From Streptomyces sp. G-G2 (GTDB lineage Bacteria > Actinomycetota > Actinomycetes > Streptomycetales > Streptomycetaceae), in NCBI RefSeq assembly GCF_030063135.1, contig NZ_JASISO010000022.1:62001-126000 (forward strand): DNA of 64,000 bases, written 5' to 3'. Positions 23,189 through 31,560 of the stretch are shown here, piece by piece (positions within the stretch are counted from its first letter, which is position 1; the number at the start of each line of letters is the position of its first letter). The position numbers and the translations under genes were made by a program. The notes beneath the pieces are model-generated. The model ran no database searches and was not told the DNA's origin. It saw nothing but the letters and a program-made list of their open reading frames with translations.

Positions 23189-24571
23189 ATGTCCCATGAC
23201 ACCACCCCCATTGATTTCACCCCCCTCGCGGATTCGGTGACCGGACCGGTCTTCACCCCCGGACAGGAGGGTTACGAGGAGGAACTCACCGGATTCCAGA
23301 CCGGATACCGGCACAGCCCCGCCGCCGTCCTGGGCGCCGCGAACGCCGAGGACGTCCGCGCCGCGGTCGCCTTCGCCGCCGAGCGCGGCCTCGCGGTCGC
23401 CGTCCAGGCCACCGGCCACGGCGTCACCGTCCTCGACCGGGGCGGCCTGGTGATCAGTACCCGGCGGCTGACCGGCATCACCGTCGACCCACAGGCCCGT
23501 ACCGCCCGGATCGGGGCGGGCGCCCGCTGGGAGCAGGTCGTCGAGCTGACCGCCCCGCACGGGCTGGCCCCGCTCAGCGGCTCCGCCGGGCACGTCGGCG
23601 TGGTCGGCTACACCCTGGCGGGCGGACTGGGCCTGCTGGCCCGGGAGTTCGGTTACGCCGCCGACCTGGTCGAGGCCGTCGAGGTGGTCACCGCCGACGG
23701 TCAGGCCCGCCGGGTCACCGCCGACAGCGACCCCGACCTCTTCTGGGCGCTGCGCGGCGGCCGCGACAACTTCGGCATCGTCACCGCCCTGGAGATCTCG
23801 CTGCTGCCGGTCGCCACCGTCTACGGCGGCGGGATGTACTTCGACGCCGCGCAGGCCGAGCAGGTCCTCGCGCACTTCCGCAGCTGGACCGCGACCGCCC
23901 CCGAGAGCGTCACCGCCTCCCTCGGCATGATCGAGTACCCGCCGATCCGGGTGTTCCCGGAGCCGCTGCGCGGCCGCCACGTCGTGCACATCCGCTTCGC
24001 CACCACCGACCTCGCGGGGGGACCCGAACTGGTGCGGCCCTGGCGGGAGTTCGGCGCCGAGATCATCCACGAGCACCTGGGTGAACTGGCCTACCCCGAG
24101 GTCGGCTCCATCTACGCCGAGCCCACCTTCTCGCACGCCTACGACGGCAACAGCGTCCTGCTGCGCGAGCTGACCCCGGAGGTGCTGGACGCCGTACGCA
24201 CCCTGGCGGGCCCCGGGTCGCCGGTGGACTGCATCGTCGACCTGCGCCACCTCGGCGGCGCCCTGGCGCGGCAGCCCGAGGTCCCCAACTCGGTGCCGTT
24301 CCGCGAGGCCGCCTACATCCTGCGCGTCCTGTCGGGCTCGGACGAGGCCCCCCTGGACGAGATCCGCGCCGCGCACGCCGCCCTGGACGAGGCGGTGAAG
24401 CCCTGGACCCTGGGGCGTTCGCTGAACTTCGTCTACGGGGAGCGCACCGCCGACGCCTACGCGGGGGAGCTGTACGACCCCGCGACCCGGGCCCGGCTGG
24501 CCAAGCTCAAGGGCGTCTACGACCCTGGCAACCTGTTCCGCACCAACTTGAACATCGAGCCCGCCGCGTAG
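23189..24571 (+). CDS. BBE-like FAD-linked oxidoreductase
   Basis: 460 residues. ATG 23189 is preferred over 23180 because GAAAGGA ends at 23179. The FAD domain (VQATGHGVTV about 77-86; GSAGHVGVVGYTLAGGLGLL; FWALRGGRDNFGIVTALE) precedes a berberine-bridge-type substrate domain, and the C-terminal Y..NLFR motif (YDPGNLFRTNLNI) is present. The His in TGHG is the likely covalent FAD anchor. The second anchor Cys of bicovalent BBE enzymes is replaced (SAGHVG), so a single covalent link is expected. Members do oxidative cyclisations or dehydrogenations. It closes the plus-strand unit before a strong bidirectional hairpin. Confidence 0.88.
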   Translation: MSHDTTPIDFTPLADSVTGPVFTPGQEGYEEELTGFQTGYRHSPAAVLGAANAEDVRAAVAFAAERGLAVAVQATGHGVTVLDRGGLVISTRRLTGITVDPQARTARIGAGARWEQVVELTAPHGLAPLSGSAGHVGVVGYTLAGGLGLLAREFGYAADLVEAVEVVTADGQARRVTADSDPDLFWALRGGRDNFGIVTALEISLLPVATVYGGGMYFDAAQAEQVLAHFRSWTATAPESVTASLGMIEYPPIRVFPEPLRGRHVVHIRFATTDLAGGPELVRPWREFGAEIIHEHLGELAYPEVGSIYAEPTFSHAYDGNSVLLRELTPEVLDAVRTLAGPGSPVDCIVDLRHLGGALARQPEVPNSVPFREAAYILRVLSGSDEAPLDEIRAAHAALDEAVKPWTLGRSLNFVYGERTADAYAGELYDPATRARLAKLKGVYDPGNLFRTNLNIEPAA

Positions 24572-24578
24572 TACCCGG

Positions 24579-24634
24579 CGGACACGACTGCGTCCCGGGA
24601 CCGGCGATCCGGTCCCGGGACGCAGTCGTGTCCG
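24579..24634. terminator. Bidirectional terminator, 26-bp perfect stem
   Basis: A perfect 26-bp inverted repeat (24579-24604 and 24609-24634) with a 4-nt CGAT loop lies exactly between two convergent genes. It is among the longest perfect stems in the window and would terminate transcription from either side. Confidence 0.85.
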
Positions 24635-24640
24635 CGCGCC

Positions 24641-25033
24641 CTACGCGGCGGGGGAGCCCAGCCCCACCCGGTTGCCCGCCGGGTCGCGGACGTAGGCGAC
24701 CCGCTCGCCCCAGGGCGTGTTCTCCGGCTCCTGGACCACCGGGGCGCCCGCCGCCCGCAGGGCGTCCACCACGGCGTCCACGGCGTCCACGAACACGAAC
24801 AGGTCGACCCCGCCGGCCGGCCGGTCGGCCGCCCTGTCGTCCCGGCTCACCGCCAGCTCCGTCTCGTCCCGGCGCAGCGCGACGAAGTCCGGCTCGCCCT
24901 TCGCGGGGTGGCGGTGCCCGGCCTGGAAGCCCAGCCGCTCGTAGAAGGCGGCGGTGGCCCCCACCCGGCGGGCGCGCAGCACCGGAAAGGCGCGCCGCAC
25001 CGGGGCGGGGGCGCCCGGGTGGACCGCGCTCAT
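24641..25033 (-). CDS. Glyoxalase/bleomycin-resistance (VOC) family protein
   Basis: 130 residues. The VOC fold is shown by FPVLRARRVGATAAFYERLGF at the N terminus and YVRDPAGNRVGLGSP at the C terminus. Such proteins are metal-dependent dioxygenases/lyases or sequester antibiotics; small free-standing ones in antibiotic clusters often act in self-resistance. Translation is coupled to the upstream methyltransferase (ATGA overlap at 25030-25033). Confidence 0.82.
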   Translation of the reverse strand: MSAVHPGAPAPVRRAFPVLRARRVGATAAFYERLGFQAGHRHPAKGEPDFVALRRDETELAVSRDDRAADRPAGGVDLFVFVDAVDAVVDALRAAGAPVVQEPENTPWGERVAYVRDPAGNRVGLGSPAA

Positions 25034-25764
25034 GCCGCCGCTCCGGCCCCGGCCCCCGCCTCGCCGCCGTCGGCGCGGTCGGCGAACAGCTTCCACACCG
25101 GCAACCGGGTGCGGCCCTTGGCGTCCAGCTCGGGGCGCCTGCCGGTGCGCTCGAAGAACTTCTCCATGCCGGCCGCGACCCCCGCGTACTCGGACAGCTC
25201 CAGCGAGGTGATCGTCCAGCCCGCCGCGGTCAGCGTGGAGCGCAGCTCCTCCTCCGACACCGACAGCGGCGCGGGCATCCCGCCCGGCACGTCGGCGAAG
25301 CACAGCACGCTCAGCCGCGCCCCGGGCCGGGTGACCCGGTGCAGGGCCGCCGCGTACAGGGGGCGGGCGGCGGCCGGGAGGGTGTGGAAGAGGGCGCTGT
25401 CGAGCACGGCGTCGAAGCGGCCCTCGTAGCCGGCCAGGGAGGTCGCGTCGGCGACGGCGAACTCGATGTCGAGGTCCCCGGCCCGCGCGCGGGCCTGCTC
25501 GATGGCGGCGGAGGCCGCGTCGACGGCGGTCACCTCGTAGCCGCGGCCCGCCAGGAAGACGGCGTTGTCGCCCGGGCCGCAGCCGACGTCCAGGACCGCA
25601 CCGGAGAACCGGCCGAGGCCCTCCAGCGCGACCACGTCGGGCTGGGCCTCGCCGATGTCCCACGGGACGACCTTGATGGCGGCCCCTTCGAGCAGCTCGC
25701 CGCCCGTGTAGACGGCGTTGAAGTCGGCGGCGGCGTAGTCGTACGTCTGTTCCGTGGCGCTCAC
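25030..25764 (-). CDS. Class I SAM-dependent methyltransferase
   Basis: 244 residues from the GTG complementary to 25762-25764, with AAGGAG upstream. SAM-binding motif I is VLDVGCGPGDNAVFLA (about 58-73), followed by VTAVDAA and the acidic loop DAVLDSALFHTLP. It is similar in type to thiopurine/tellurite or small-molecule methyltransferases. It pairs with the VOC protein; O- or N-methylation of the product, or self-protection, is possible. Substrate not predictable. Confidence 0.85.
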   Translation of the reverse strand: MSATEQTYDYAAADFNAVYTGGELLEGAAIKVVPWDIGEAQPDVVALEGLGRFSGAVLDVGCGPGDNAVFLAGRGYEVTAVDAASAAIEQARARAGDLDIEFAVADATSLAGYEGRFDAVLDSALFHTLPAAARPLYAAALHRVTRPGARLSVLCFADVPGGMPAPLSVSEEELRSTLTAAGWTITSLELSEYAGVAAGMEKFFERTGRRPELDAKGRTRLPVWKLFADRADGGEAGAGAGAAA

Positions 25765-26068
25765 GCGAATCTCCTTGCGGTGAATTCGATCTCGATCCTC
25801 GAGGGCTGTCCCGAAATCCCCGGTGGGCGCGCGGCGGCGGCTGCGGCGCCTCGCCGCGGGACAGTCCTCGGGATGCGGAATTCCCGTCAGTATCTCCCGC
25901 CAACTCCCTTGTCCGATACGGCTATTGATGTCCACGGGCGACCCGCGCTGTGTCCGTCCGAGGAAATTCCGCACTTGGACGGGGTGTCCGAATTCCCTTC
26001 GTGGACACGTCCGCCGTACGTCGGGATGAATGGACCCCCAAGCCTCCCCGACGGGTTAAGGAGCCGCA
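25765..26068. promoter_or_regulatory. Divergent promoter region between the methyltransferase and phenazine operons
   Basis: A 304-bp non-coding stretch between oppositely oriented units, so it must hold both promoters. It is lower in GC than flanking genes around 25880-26020. One inverted repeat (GTGTCC at 25984-25989, GGACAC at 26003-26008, 13-bp spacer) could be an operator. No ARE-like copy was found here. The downstream end carries GTTAAGGAG as ribosome-binding site. Confidence 0.55.
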
Positions 26069-26893
26069 GTGACTGCCGCAGTGACTGGCAAGGTCTGGTT
26101 CATCACCGGCACGTCCCGGGGCTTCGGCCGGGTCTGGGCCGAGGCGGCCCTCGAACGGGGCGACCGCGTCGCCGCCACCGCCCGCGACCTCGCCTCCCTC
26201 GCCCCCCTCGTCGAGGCGTACGGGGACGCGGTGCTGCCCCTCCAGCTCGACATCCGGGACCGGGACGCGGCCTTCGCCGCCGTCGGAGCCGCCCACGCCC
26301 GCTTCGGACGCATCGACGTCGTCGTGAACAACGCGGGCTACGGGCTCTTCGGCGCCGTCGAGGACGTCACCGAGGAGCAGGCCCGCGCCCAGCTGGACAC
26401 CAACCTCTTCGGGACGCTGTGGGTGACCCAGGCCGTCCTGCCGGTCCTGCGGGCCCAGGGCAGCGGCCACATCCTCCAGATGTCCAGCATCGCCGGACTG
26501 GCGTCCTGGCCGATGCTCGGTCTCTACCACGCCTCCAAGTGGGCGATCGAGGGCCTGACCGACTCCCTCGCCCAGGAGGTGGGGCGCTTCGGCATCCACG
26601 TCACCCTGGTCGAGCCGGGCCCGTACACGACGGACTGGCGCGGGAGTTCGGCCGTGTGGGCCGATCCCTCCGAGGCCTACGCCGACGTCGCGAAGGCCCC
26701 GTCGGCGGGCTCCGCCCCCGGCGACCCGGCCGCCACCGCGGGCCCGGTGCTGGAGCTGGTCGACCACCCGGACCCGCCGCTGCGGGTGCTGCTGGGGGCG
26801 ACCGTACTGGACACGATCACCACCGCGTACGAGGAGCGGCTCGCCGGGTGGAAGCAGTGGGACACCCTCGCCCGCGCCGCCCAGGGCAACTGA
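26069..26893 (+). CDS. Short-chain dehydrogenase/reductase
   Basis: 274 residues from GTG 26069 (an in-frame GTG 12 bp later is possible). Classical SDR: WFITGTSRGFGRVWAEAAL, NNAGYGLFG, Ser in MSSIAG, and YHASK as the active-site YxxxK. The variable C-terminal third is typical of enzymes handling small cyclic alcohols or ketones. It opens the phenazine operon; oxidation of a phenazine side-chain alcohol or reduction of the aldehyde from the EhpF/EhpG-like pair would fit, but this is inference. Confidence 0.85.
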   Translation: MTAAVTGKVWFITGTSRGFGRVWAEAALERGDRVAATARDLASLAPLVEAYGDAVLPLQLDIRDRDAAFAAVGAAHARFGRIDVVVNNAGYGLFGAVEDVTEEQARAQLDTNLFGTLWVTQAVLPVLRAQGSGHILQMSSIAGLASWPMLGLYHASKWAIEGLTDSLAQEVGRFGIHVTLVEPGPYTTDWRGSSAVWADPSEAYADVAKAPSAGSAPGDPAATAGPVLELVDHPDPPLRVLLGATVLDTITTAYEERLAGWKQWDTLARAAQGN

Positions 26894-26953
26894 ACTCCGC
26901 CGCCCCACCGCACCTGACGGACCCCGACCGACCCCGCTGAAGGGAAGAAGACC

Positions 26954-28156
26954 GTGCAGAGTGAAGCCGTGAACGGCGTGGCCCCGGGCCGCGAGGAGCT
27001 GGTGGCCCGCGCCGCGGCACTGCGCGCGGACCTGTGGGAGGACGCGCCGCAGAGCGACAGCGCGCGGCGGCTGACCGGTCGGAGCATCGACGCGATCACC
27101 GGCGCGGGCCTGATGCGGCTGATGACCCCGCGCCGCCTGGGCGGTTACGAGGCCGACATCCGCACCCTGCTGGAGGTCGCGAGCGAGGTGGGCCGCGGCT
27201 GCGGTTCGGCCGCCTGGATCACCGGAGTGCTGAACGCGGGCAACTTCGTCGCCTCCCTCTTCCCGCGCCAGGTGCAGGACGAGGTGTGGAGCCTGAACGC
27301 GGACGCCCGTACCGCCCTGGTGCTCGGGATGCCGGCCCGGGGGATCGAGCGCGCCGACGGCGGGGTGCTGGTCACCGGCGAGTGGGCCTACGTCTCGGGA
27401 TCCCTGCACGCCGACTGGGTGGGGGTGCTGATCGCGGTACCGGTGGAGGGCGCCGACCCGGTGGTCCACTTCGCCCTGATGCGGGCCGACGAGGTCCAGA
27501 TCAAGGACACCTGGCACTTCGCCGGGATGCGCGGCACCGGCAGCAACACGGTCGTGGCCGCGGGGGTCTTCGTACCCGAACGCCGCCTGCTGCCCTACCT
27601 GCCGCTGCTCAACGGCGAGACGGACGGGCTGGTCGACCCGGCCAACCGCTACCGCAACAGCCTGGTCGGGCTCTTCTCCATCGGCCTGCTGGGCTCCCTG
27701 CTCGGCGGGGCCACCGCCGCCTTCGACTTCGTCCGCGAACAGGCCCCCAAGCGGCCCGCCGCGGGCTCCCGGTACCCCAACCAGGCGGAGTCCCCCTCGC
27801 TCCAGCTGGACCTCGCCGAGGCCGCCACGAAGATCGAGACGGCGAAGCTGCTGGCCGCGAAGATCGCCGACACGGCCGACGAGGCCGCCTCCGCCGGACG
27901 GTTCCCGGACGTCCTGACCCGGGCCGCCGCCCGCCAGTACTCCACCCAGGTCGCCCAGTTGTGCCGGGAGGCCGTGGACATCCTGATGACGGCCTACGGC
28001 TCCTCCGCCTTCAACGAGTCCAACCCGCTCCAGCGGATCTGGCGGGACGTGAACGTCGGCAGCCGCCACGCGGGCTTCGGCATGGGCATCCCGCAGCAGC
28101 TCTACGGCCGGGCCCTGGTCGGCCGCGACCCGCGCGAGATCAGCCTGCTGGTCTGA
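26954..28156 (+). CDS. Acyl-CoA-dehydrogenase-fold flavin monooxygenase (HsaA/group D type)
   Basis: 400 residues. The layout is that of reduced-flavin-dependent hydroxylases: N-terminal helices (RSIDAITGAGLMRLMTPRRLGGYEAD), the mid beta domain (GEWAYVSGSLHADW, and the GMRGTGSNTV element) and a C-terminal helical bundle ending RHAGFGMG. The catalytic Glu of true acyl-CoA dehydrogenases is not evident. It should use FADH2/FMNH2 from a reductase; the flavin reductase at 33241 is the natural partner. Ring or N-hydroxylation of the phenazine is the likely role. Confidence 0.85.
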   Translation: MQSEAVNGVAPGREELVARAAALRADLWEDAPQSDSARRLTGRSIDAITGAGLMRLMTPRRLGGYEADIRTLLEVASEVGRGCGSAAWITGVLNAGNFVASLFPRQVQDEVWSLNADARTALVLGMPARGIERADGGVLVTGEWAYVSGSLHADWVGVLIAVPVEGADPVVHFALMRADEVQIKDTWHFAGMRGTGSNTVVAAGVFVPERRLLPYLPLLNGETDGLVDPANRYRNSLVGLFSIGLLGSLLGGATAAFDFVREQAPKRPAAGSRYPNQAESPSLQLDLAEAATKIETAKLLAAKIADTADEAASAGRFPDVLTRAAARQYSTQVAQLCREAVDILMTAYGSSAFNESNPLQRIWRDVNVGSRHAGFGMGIPQQLYGRALVGRDPREISLLV

Positions 28157-28185
28157 CGTCTCCCTCCCCTCCGGAAAGGAACACC

Positions 28186-28692
28186 ATGTCTTTCGAGCAG
28201 TCGGCCGACGAGCAGACGGCGAACGAGCGGGCGGCAGCCGAGCAGACGGTCCGCGAGCACAACCGCTCCCTCGTCGAGCGGTACATGAACACCCGCGGCC
28301 AGGACCGCCTCCAGCGCCACCTCCTCTTCACCGAGGACGGCGTCGGCGGCCTGTGGACCAACGAGACCGGCGAGCCCATCACCATCACCGGCCGCGACCG
28401 GCTCGGCGAGCACGCCGTGTGGTCCCTGCGCTGCTTCCCCGACTGGGCCTGGACCGACGTGGAGATCTTCTCCACCCAGGACCCGAACCGCTTCTGGGTC
28501 GAATGCCGGGGCGAGGGAAAGATCGTTTATCCCGGATATCCGGTGGGCCACTACACCAACCACTTCATCCACTCCTTCCTCTTCGAGGACGGAAAGATCA
28601 AGCAGCAGCGCGAGTTCATGAACCCCTGCCAGCAGTTCCGCGCCCTCGGGATCGACGTCCCGCAGGTACGGCGCGAAGGAATCCCCACGTAA
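28186..28692 (+). CDS. phzB: PhzB/PhzA-type phenazine core enzyme
   Basis: 168 residues from ATG 28186 (CCGGAAAGGAA upstream). It closely resembles pseudomonad PhzA/PhzB: NTRGQDRLQRHLLFTEDG, GLWTNETGEP, EHAVWSLRCFPDW, FWVECRGEGKI, and the C-terminal RREGIPT end. Residues equivalent to the catalytic His/Ser/Glu are present (His76, Ser80, Glu143). PhzB speeds condensation of two aminocyclohexenone units into the tricyclic phenazine precursor. As in most non-pseudomonads only one copy is found. Confidence 0.95.
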   Translation: MSFEQSADEQTANERAAAEQTVREHNRSLVERYMNTRGQDRLQRHLLFTEDGVGGLWTNETGEPITITGRDRLGEHAVWSLRCFPDWAWTDVEIFSTQDPNRFWVECRGEGKIVYPGYPVGHYTNHFIHSFLFEDGKIKQQREFMNPCQQFRALGIDVPQVRREGIPT

Positions 28693-28703
28693 GGAGATGC
28701 CCG

Positions 28704-29327
28704 ATGCCCGGCCTGCCCCCCGTCGAGTCCTATCCGCTGCCCGCCGCCACGGAGCTTCCCGCCAACACCGTCACCTGGACCCCTGACCCCGGCCGGGCCG
28801 TGCTGCTCGTCCACGACATGCAGCGCTACTTCCTCGCCGCCCTGCCCGACCCGCTGCGCGCCGACCTCGTGCACAACGCCTCCCAGCTGCGCAAGCGGGC
28901 CGCCGCCCTGGACGTCCCCGTCGCCTACACGGCGCAGCCGGGCCGGATGTCCGAGGAACAGCGCGGCCTGCTCAAGGACTTCTGGGGCCCGGGCATGCGC
29001 ACCGGGGACACCGACCGCGAGGTGGTCGCCGAACTGGCGCCCGACGCGGGCGACTGGGTCTTCACCAAGTGGCGCTACAGCGCCTTCTTCCGCTCCGGCC
29101 TGCTGGAGCGGATGCGGGCCGAGGGCCGCGACCAGCTCGTGCTGTGCGGGGTCTACGCCCACATCGGGGTGCTCGCCACCGCCATGGACGCCTTCAGCAA
29201 CGACATCCAGCCCTTCCTCGCCGCCGACGCCGTCGCCGACTTCTCCGCCGTCCACCACGCCTCGGCCCTGGAGTACGTGGCCCGGCGCTGCGGCCGGGTC
29301 ATACCCGCCGGGGAGGTCTTCGCATGA
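28704..29327 (+). CDS. phzD: PhzD isochorismatase
   Basis: 207 residues, AAGGAG at 28691-28696. Isochorismatase fold with Asp38 (LLVHDMQRYF), Lys122 (TKWRYSAFF) and the Cys-containing VLCGVYAHIGVL strand, at the same residue numbers as pseudomonad PhzD. It hydrolyses 2-amino-2-deoxyisochorismate, made by PhzE, to trans-2,3-dihydro-3-hydroxyanthranilate with loss of pyruvate. Coupled to phzE by an ATGA overlap. Confidence 0.96.
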   Translation: MPGLPPVESYPLPAATELPANTVTWTPDPGRAVLLVHDMQRYFLAALPDPLRADLVHNASQLRKRAAALDVPVAYTAQPGRMSEEQRGLLKDFWGPGMRTGDTDREVVAELAPDAGDWVFTKWRYSAFFRSGLLERMRAEGRDQLVLCGVYAHIGVLATAMDAFSNDIQPFLAADAVADFSAVHHASALEYVARRCGRVIPAGEVFA

Positions 29328-31195
29328 GAGACCTCCTCGCCCGGATACTCGCCGGTGAGGTCGCGGACTTCGCCCTGCTGCACCGGCCCGAACTGGCCCC
29401 CGGCACCGTCGAGGTGCTGGCGGGCCCCGTCAGCACTCCGGACGCGCTGGCCGACGTACCGCTCGACGGCGACCAGGTGCTCGTCCTCGTGCCCTACCGC
29501 CAGCTCGCCGAGCGCGGGTTCGCCGCCCCCGACGACGGGGCGCCGCTGCTCGCCCTGACCGTCACCGAACGCGAGACCCTTCCCCTCGCCGCGCTGCCCG
29601 GCCGGATCGCGGACCAGCCGGTGCGGCTGACCGGCGGCGCCTTCGACGTGGACGACGCCCAGTACGCGGCGACCGTCCGCCGGATCGTCGCCGACGAGAT
29701 CGGCGCCGGCGCGGGCTCCAACTTCGTCATCAAGCGCTCCTACGGCGCGGCCATCGAGGACTACGTCCCGCACCGGACCGCGCCCGCCCTCTTCCGCCGG
29801 CTCCTGGAACGCGAACAGGGCGCCTACTGGACCTTCGCCATCCACACCGGCGGCCGCACCTTCGTCGGCGCCACCCCCGAACGGCACCTCTCGCTCGCGG
29901 GCGGCACCGCCGTGATGAACCCCATCAGCGGCACCTACCGCTACCCGCCCACCGGCCCCACCCTCGACGGGGTCACCCGCTTCCTCGCCGACCGCAAGGA
30001 GGCCGACGAGCTGTACATGGTCGTCGACGAGGAACTGAAGATGATGGCCCGGATCTGCGCGTCCGGCGGCCGGGTCACCGGACCCCACCTCAAGGAGATG
30101 GCCCGCCTCGCGCACACCGAGTACTTCATCGAGGGCACCACCGACCGCGACGTGCGCGAGATCCTGCACGAGACGATGTTCGCGCCGACCGTCACCGGCA
30201 GCCCCCTGGAGAGCGCGGCCCGGGTCATCCGGCGCCACGAACCCGCGGGCCGCGGCTACTACGGCGGGATCGCCGCCCTCATCGGCCGCGACCCGGCGGG
30301 CGGACGCACCCTGGACTCCGCCATCCTGATCCGCACCGCCGACATCGGCGCGGCCGGCCGGATGCGGATCGGCGTCGGCGCCACCCTGGTGCGCCACTCC
30401 GACCCCGAGTCGGAGGTCGCCGAGACCCGCGCCAAGGCCGCCGGGCTGCTCAGCGCCCTGGAGTCGGACTCCGCGGTGCGCTTCGGCGCCCACCCCGAGG
30501 TACGGGCCGCACTGGAGGCCCGCAACACCGGGATCGCCGCGTTCTGGCTGCGCGGCTGCGCCGAACGCGGGGACCGCGGCGCGTGGGAGCCCGGGCTCGC
30601 CGGGCTCAGCGCCCTGGTCGTCGACGCGGAGGACACCTTCACCGCGATGATCGGCCAGCAGCTCGCCTCCCTCGGCCTCGCCGTGTCCGTGCGCCGCTTC
30701 GACGAGGCCTACGACGTCGGCGACCACGACCTCGTGGTCCTCGGCCCCGGGCCGGGCGACCCGCGCGACGCGGCCGACCCCCGGATCGCCCACCTCAACG
30801 GCGCCATCGGACAACTCCTGGACCAGGAGCGGCCGTTCATCGCGGTCTGCCTGAGCCACCAGGTGCTCAGCCTGCGCCTCGGCCTCGACCTGGTCCGCCG
30901 CGCCACCCCCAACCAGGGTGTGCAACGGGAGATCGACCTCTTCGGGACCGACGAGCGGGTCGGCTACTACAACACGTACGCCGCCCACAGCCCCGAGGAC
31001 AAGATCGACGCGGGGGACCTCGGCGTCGTCGAGGTCAGCCGCGACGCGCGCACCCGCGAGGTGCACGCCCTGCGGGGGTCGCGCTTCGCGTCCATGCAGT
31101 TCCACGCCGAGTCGGTGCTCACCGTCGACGGTCCCCGCATCCTCGGGCAGGCCCTGCTGCGGGCCATGGGGAAGCTGGAGGTGGCGGCCCGATGA
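29324..31195 (+). CDS. phzE: PhzE, 2-amino-2-deoxyisochorismate synthase
   Basis: 623 residues from ATG 29324. An N-terminal chorismate-binding (TrpE-like) part (through about residue 390; markers NFVIKRSYGA, FVGATPERHLS, MNPISGTYRYP, DELYMVVDEELKMMARIC) is fused to a C-terminal class I glutamine amidotransferase. The latter has nucleophile Cys in FIAVCLSHQVLS and the HxE pair in MQFHAESVLT. It converts chorismate and glutamine-derived ammonia to ADIC. The domain order and length match known PhzE. It is the committed drain of chorismate to phenazine and competes with the PapA gene at 52126. Confidence 0.96.
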   Translation: MRDLLARILAGEVADFALLHRPELAPGTVEVLAGPVSTPDALADVPLDGDQVLVLVPYRQLAERGFAAPDDGAPLLALTVTERETLPLAALPGRIADQPVRLTGGAFDVDDAQYAATVRRIVADEIGAGAGSNFVIKRSYGAAIEDYVPHRTAPALFRRLLEREQGAYWTFAIHTGGRTFVGATPERHLSLAGGTAVMNPISGTYRYPPTGPTLDGVTRFLADRKEADELYMVVDEELKMMARICASGGRVTGPHLKEMARLAHTEYFIEGTTDRDVREILHETMFAPTVTGSPLESAARVIRRHEPAGRGYYGGIAALIGRDPAGGRTLDSAILIRTADIGAAGRMRIGVGATLVRHSDPESEVAETRAKAAGLLSALESDSAVRFGAHPEVRAALEARNTGIAAFWLRGCAERGDRGAWEPGLAGLSALVVDAEDTFTAMIGQQLASLGLAVSVRRFDEAYDVGDHDLVVLGPGPGDPRDAADPRIAHLNGAIGQLLDQERPFIAVCLSHQVLSLRLGLDLVRRATPNQGVQREIDLFGTDERVGYYNTYAAHSPEDKIDAGDLGVVEVSRDARTREVHALRGSRFASMQFHAESVLTVDGPRILGQALLRAMGKLEVAAR

Positions 31196-31560
31196 GGGTG
31201 GACATCGCCTGGTGGGAGCTGGCCGGGACGGGACAGAGCATCGAGTCGCTGCGCGAGCACCTGCGCGAGGAGGCGGTGGACGCCTGGGTCGACGTACCCG
31301 GACTGGTCCTCAAGCTGTGGATCGCGGACCGGCCCGGCGACCGCTGGGGGGCCGTGATGCTGTGGACCGAGCGCCCCGCGGACGGGGCCCTGCCCGCCAA
31401 CCGAGCCGCCGAACTGATCGGCGGTCCGCCCACGCACCGTTCCCGGTTCGAGGTCGAGGCCGCGGTGGAGGGCGCACACCCCCTCGTCACCCTCCACGGG
31501 CTCGGCTCCGCGTTCGCCGACGCCACCTCACTCAGTCAGGGAGCGCTTCCCCATGCATGA
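31192..31560 (+). CDS. Small YdhR-like protein inside the phz operon
   Basis: 122 residues from ATG 31192, overlapping the phzE stop and the phzF start (8 bp), so it is translationally coupled to both. The sequence (VDIAWWELAGTGQSIESLREHLRE, VPGLVLKLWIADRPGDRWGAVMLWTERPA) resembles the dimeric alpha/beta-barrel YdhR/mono-oxygenase-like fold. The assignment is weak. Its place between PhzE and PhzF suggests a role on an unstable core intermediate or in shielding, beyond the classical five-enzyme set. Confidence 0.7.
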   Translation: MRVDIAWWELAGTGQSIESLREHLREEAVDAWVDVPGLVLKLWIADRPGDRWGAVMLWTERPADGALPANRAAELIGGPPTHRSRFEVEAAVEGAHPLVTLHGLGSAFADATSLSQGALPHA

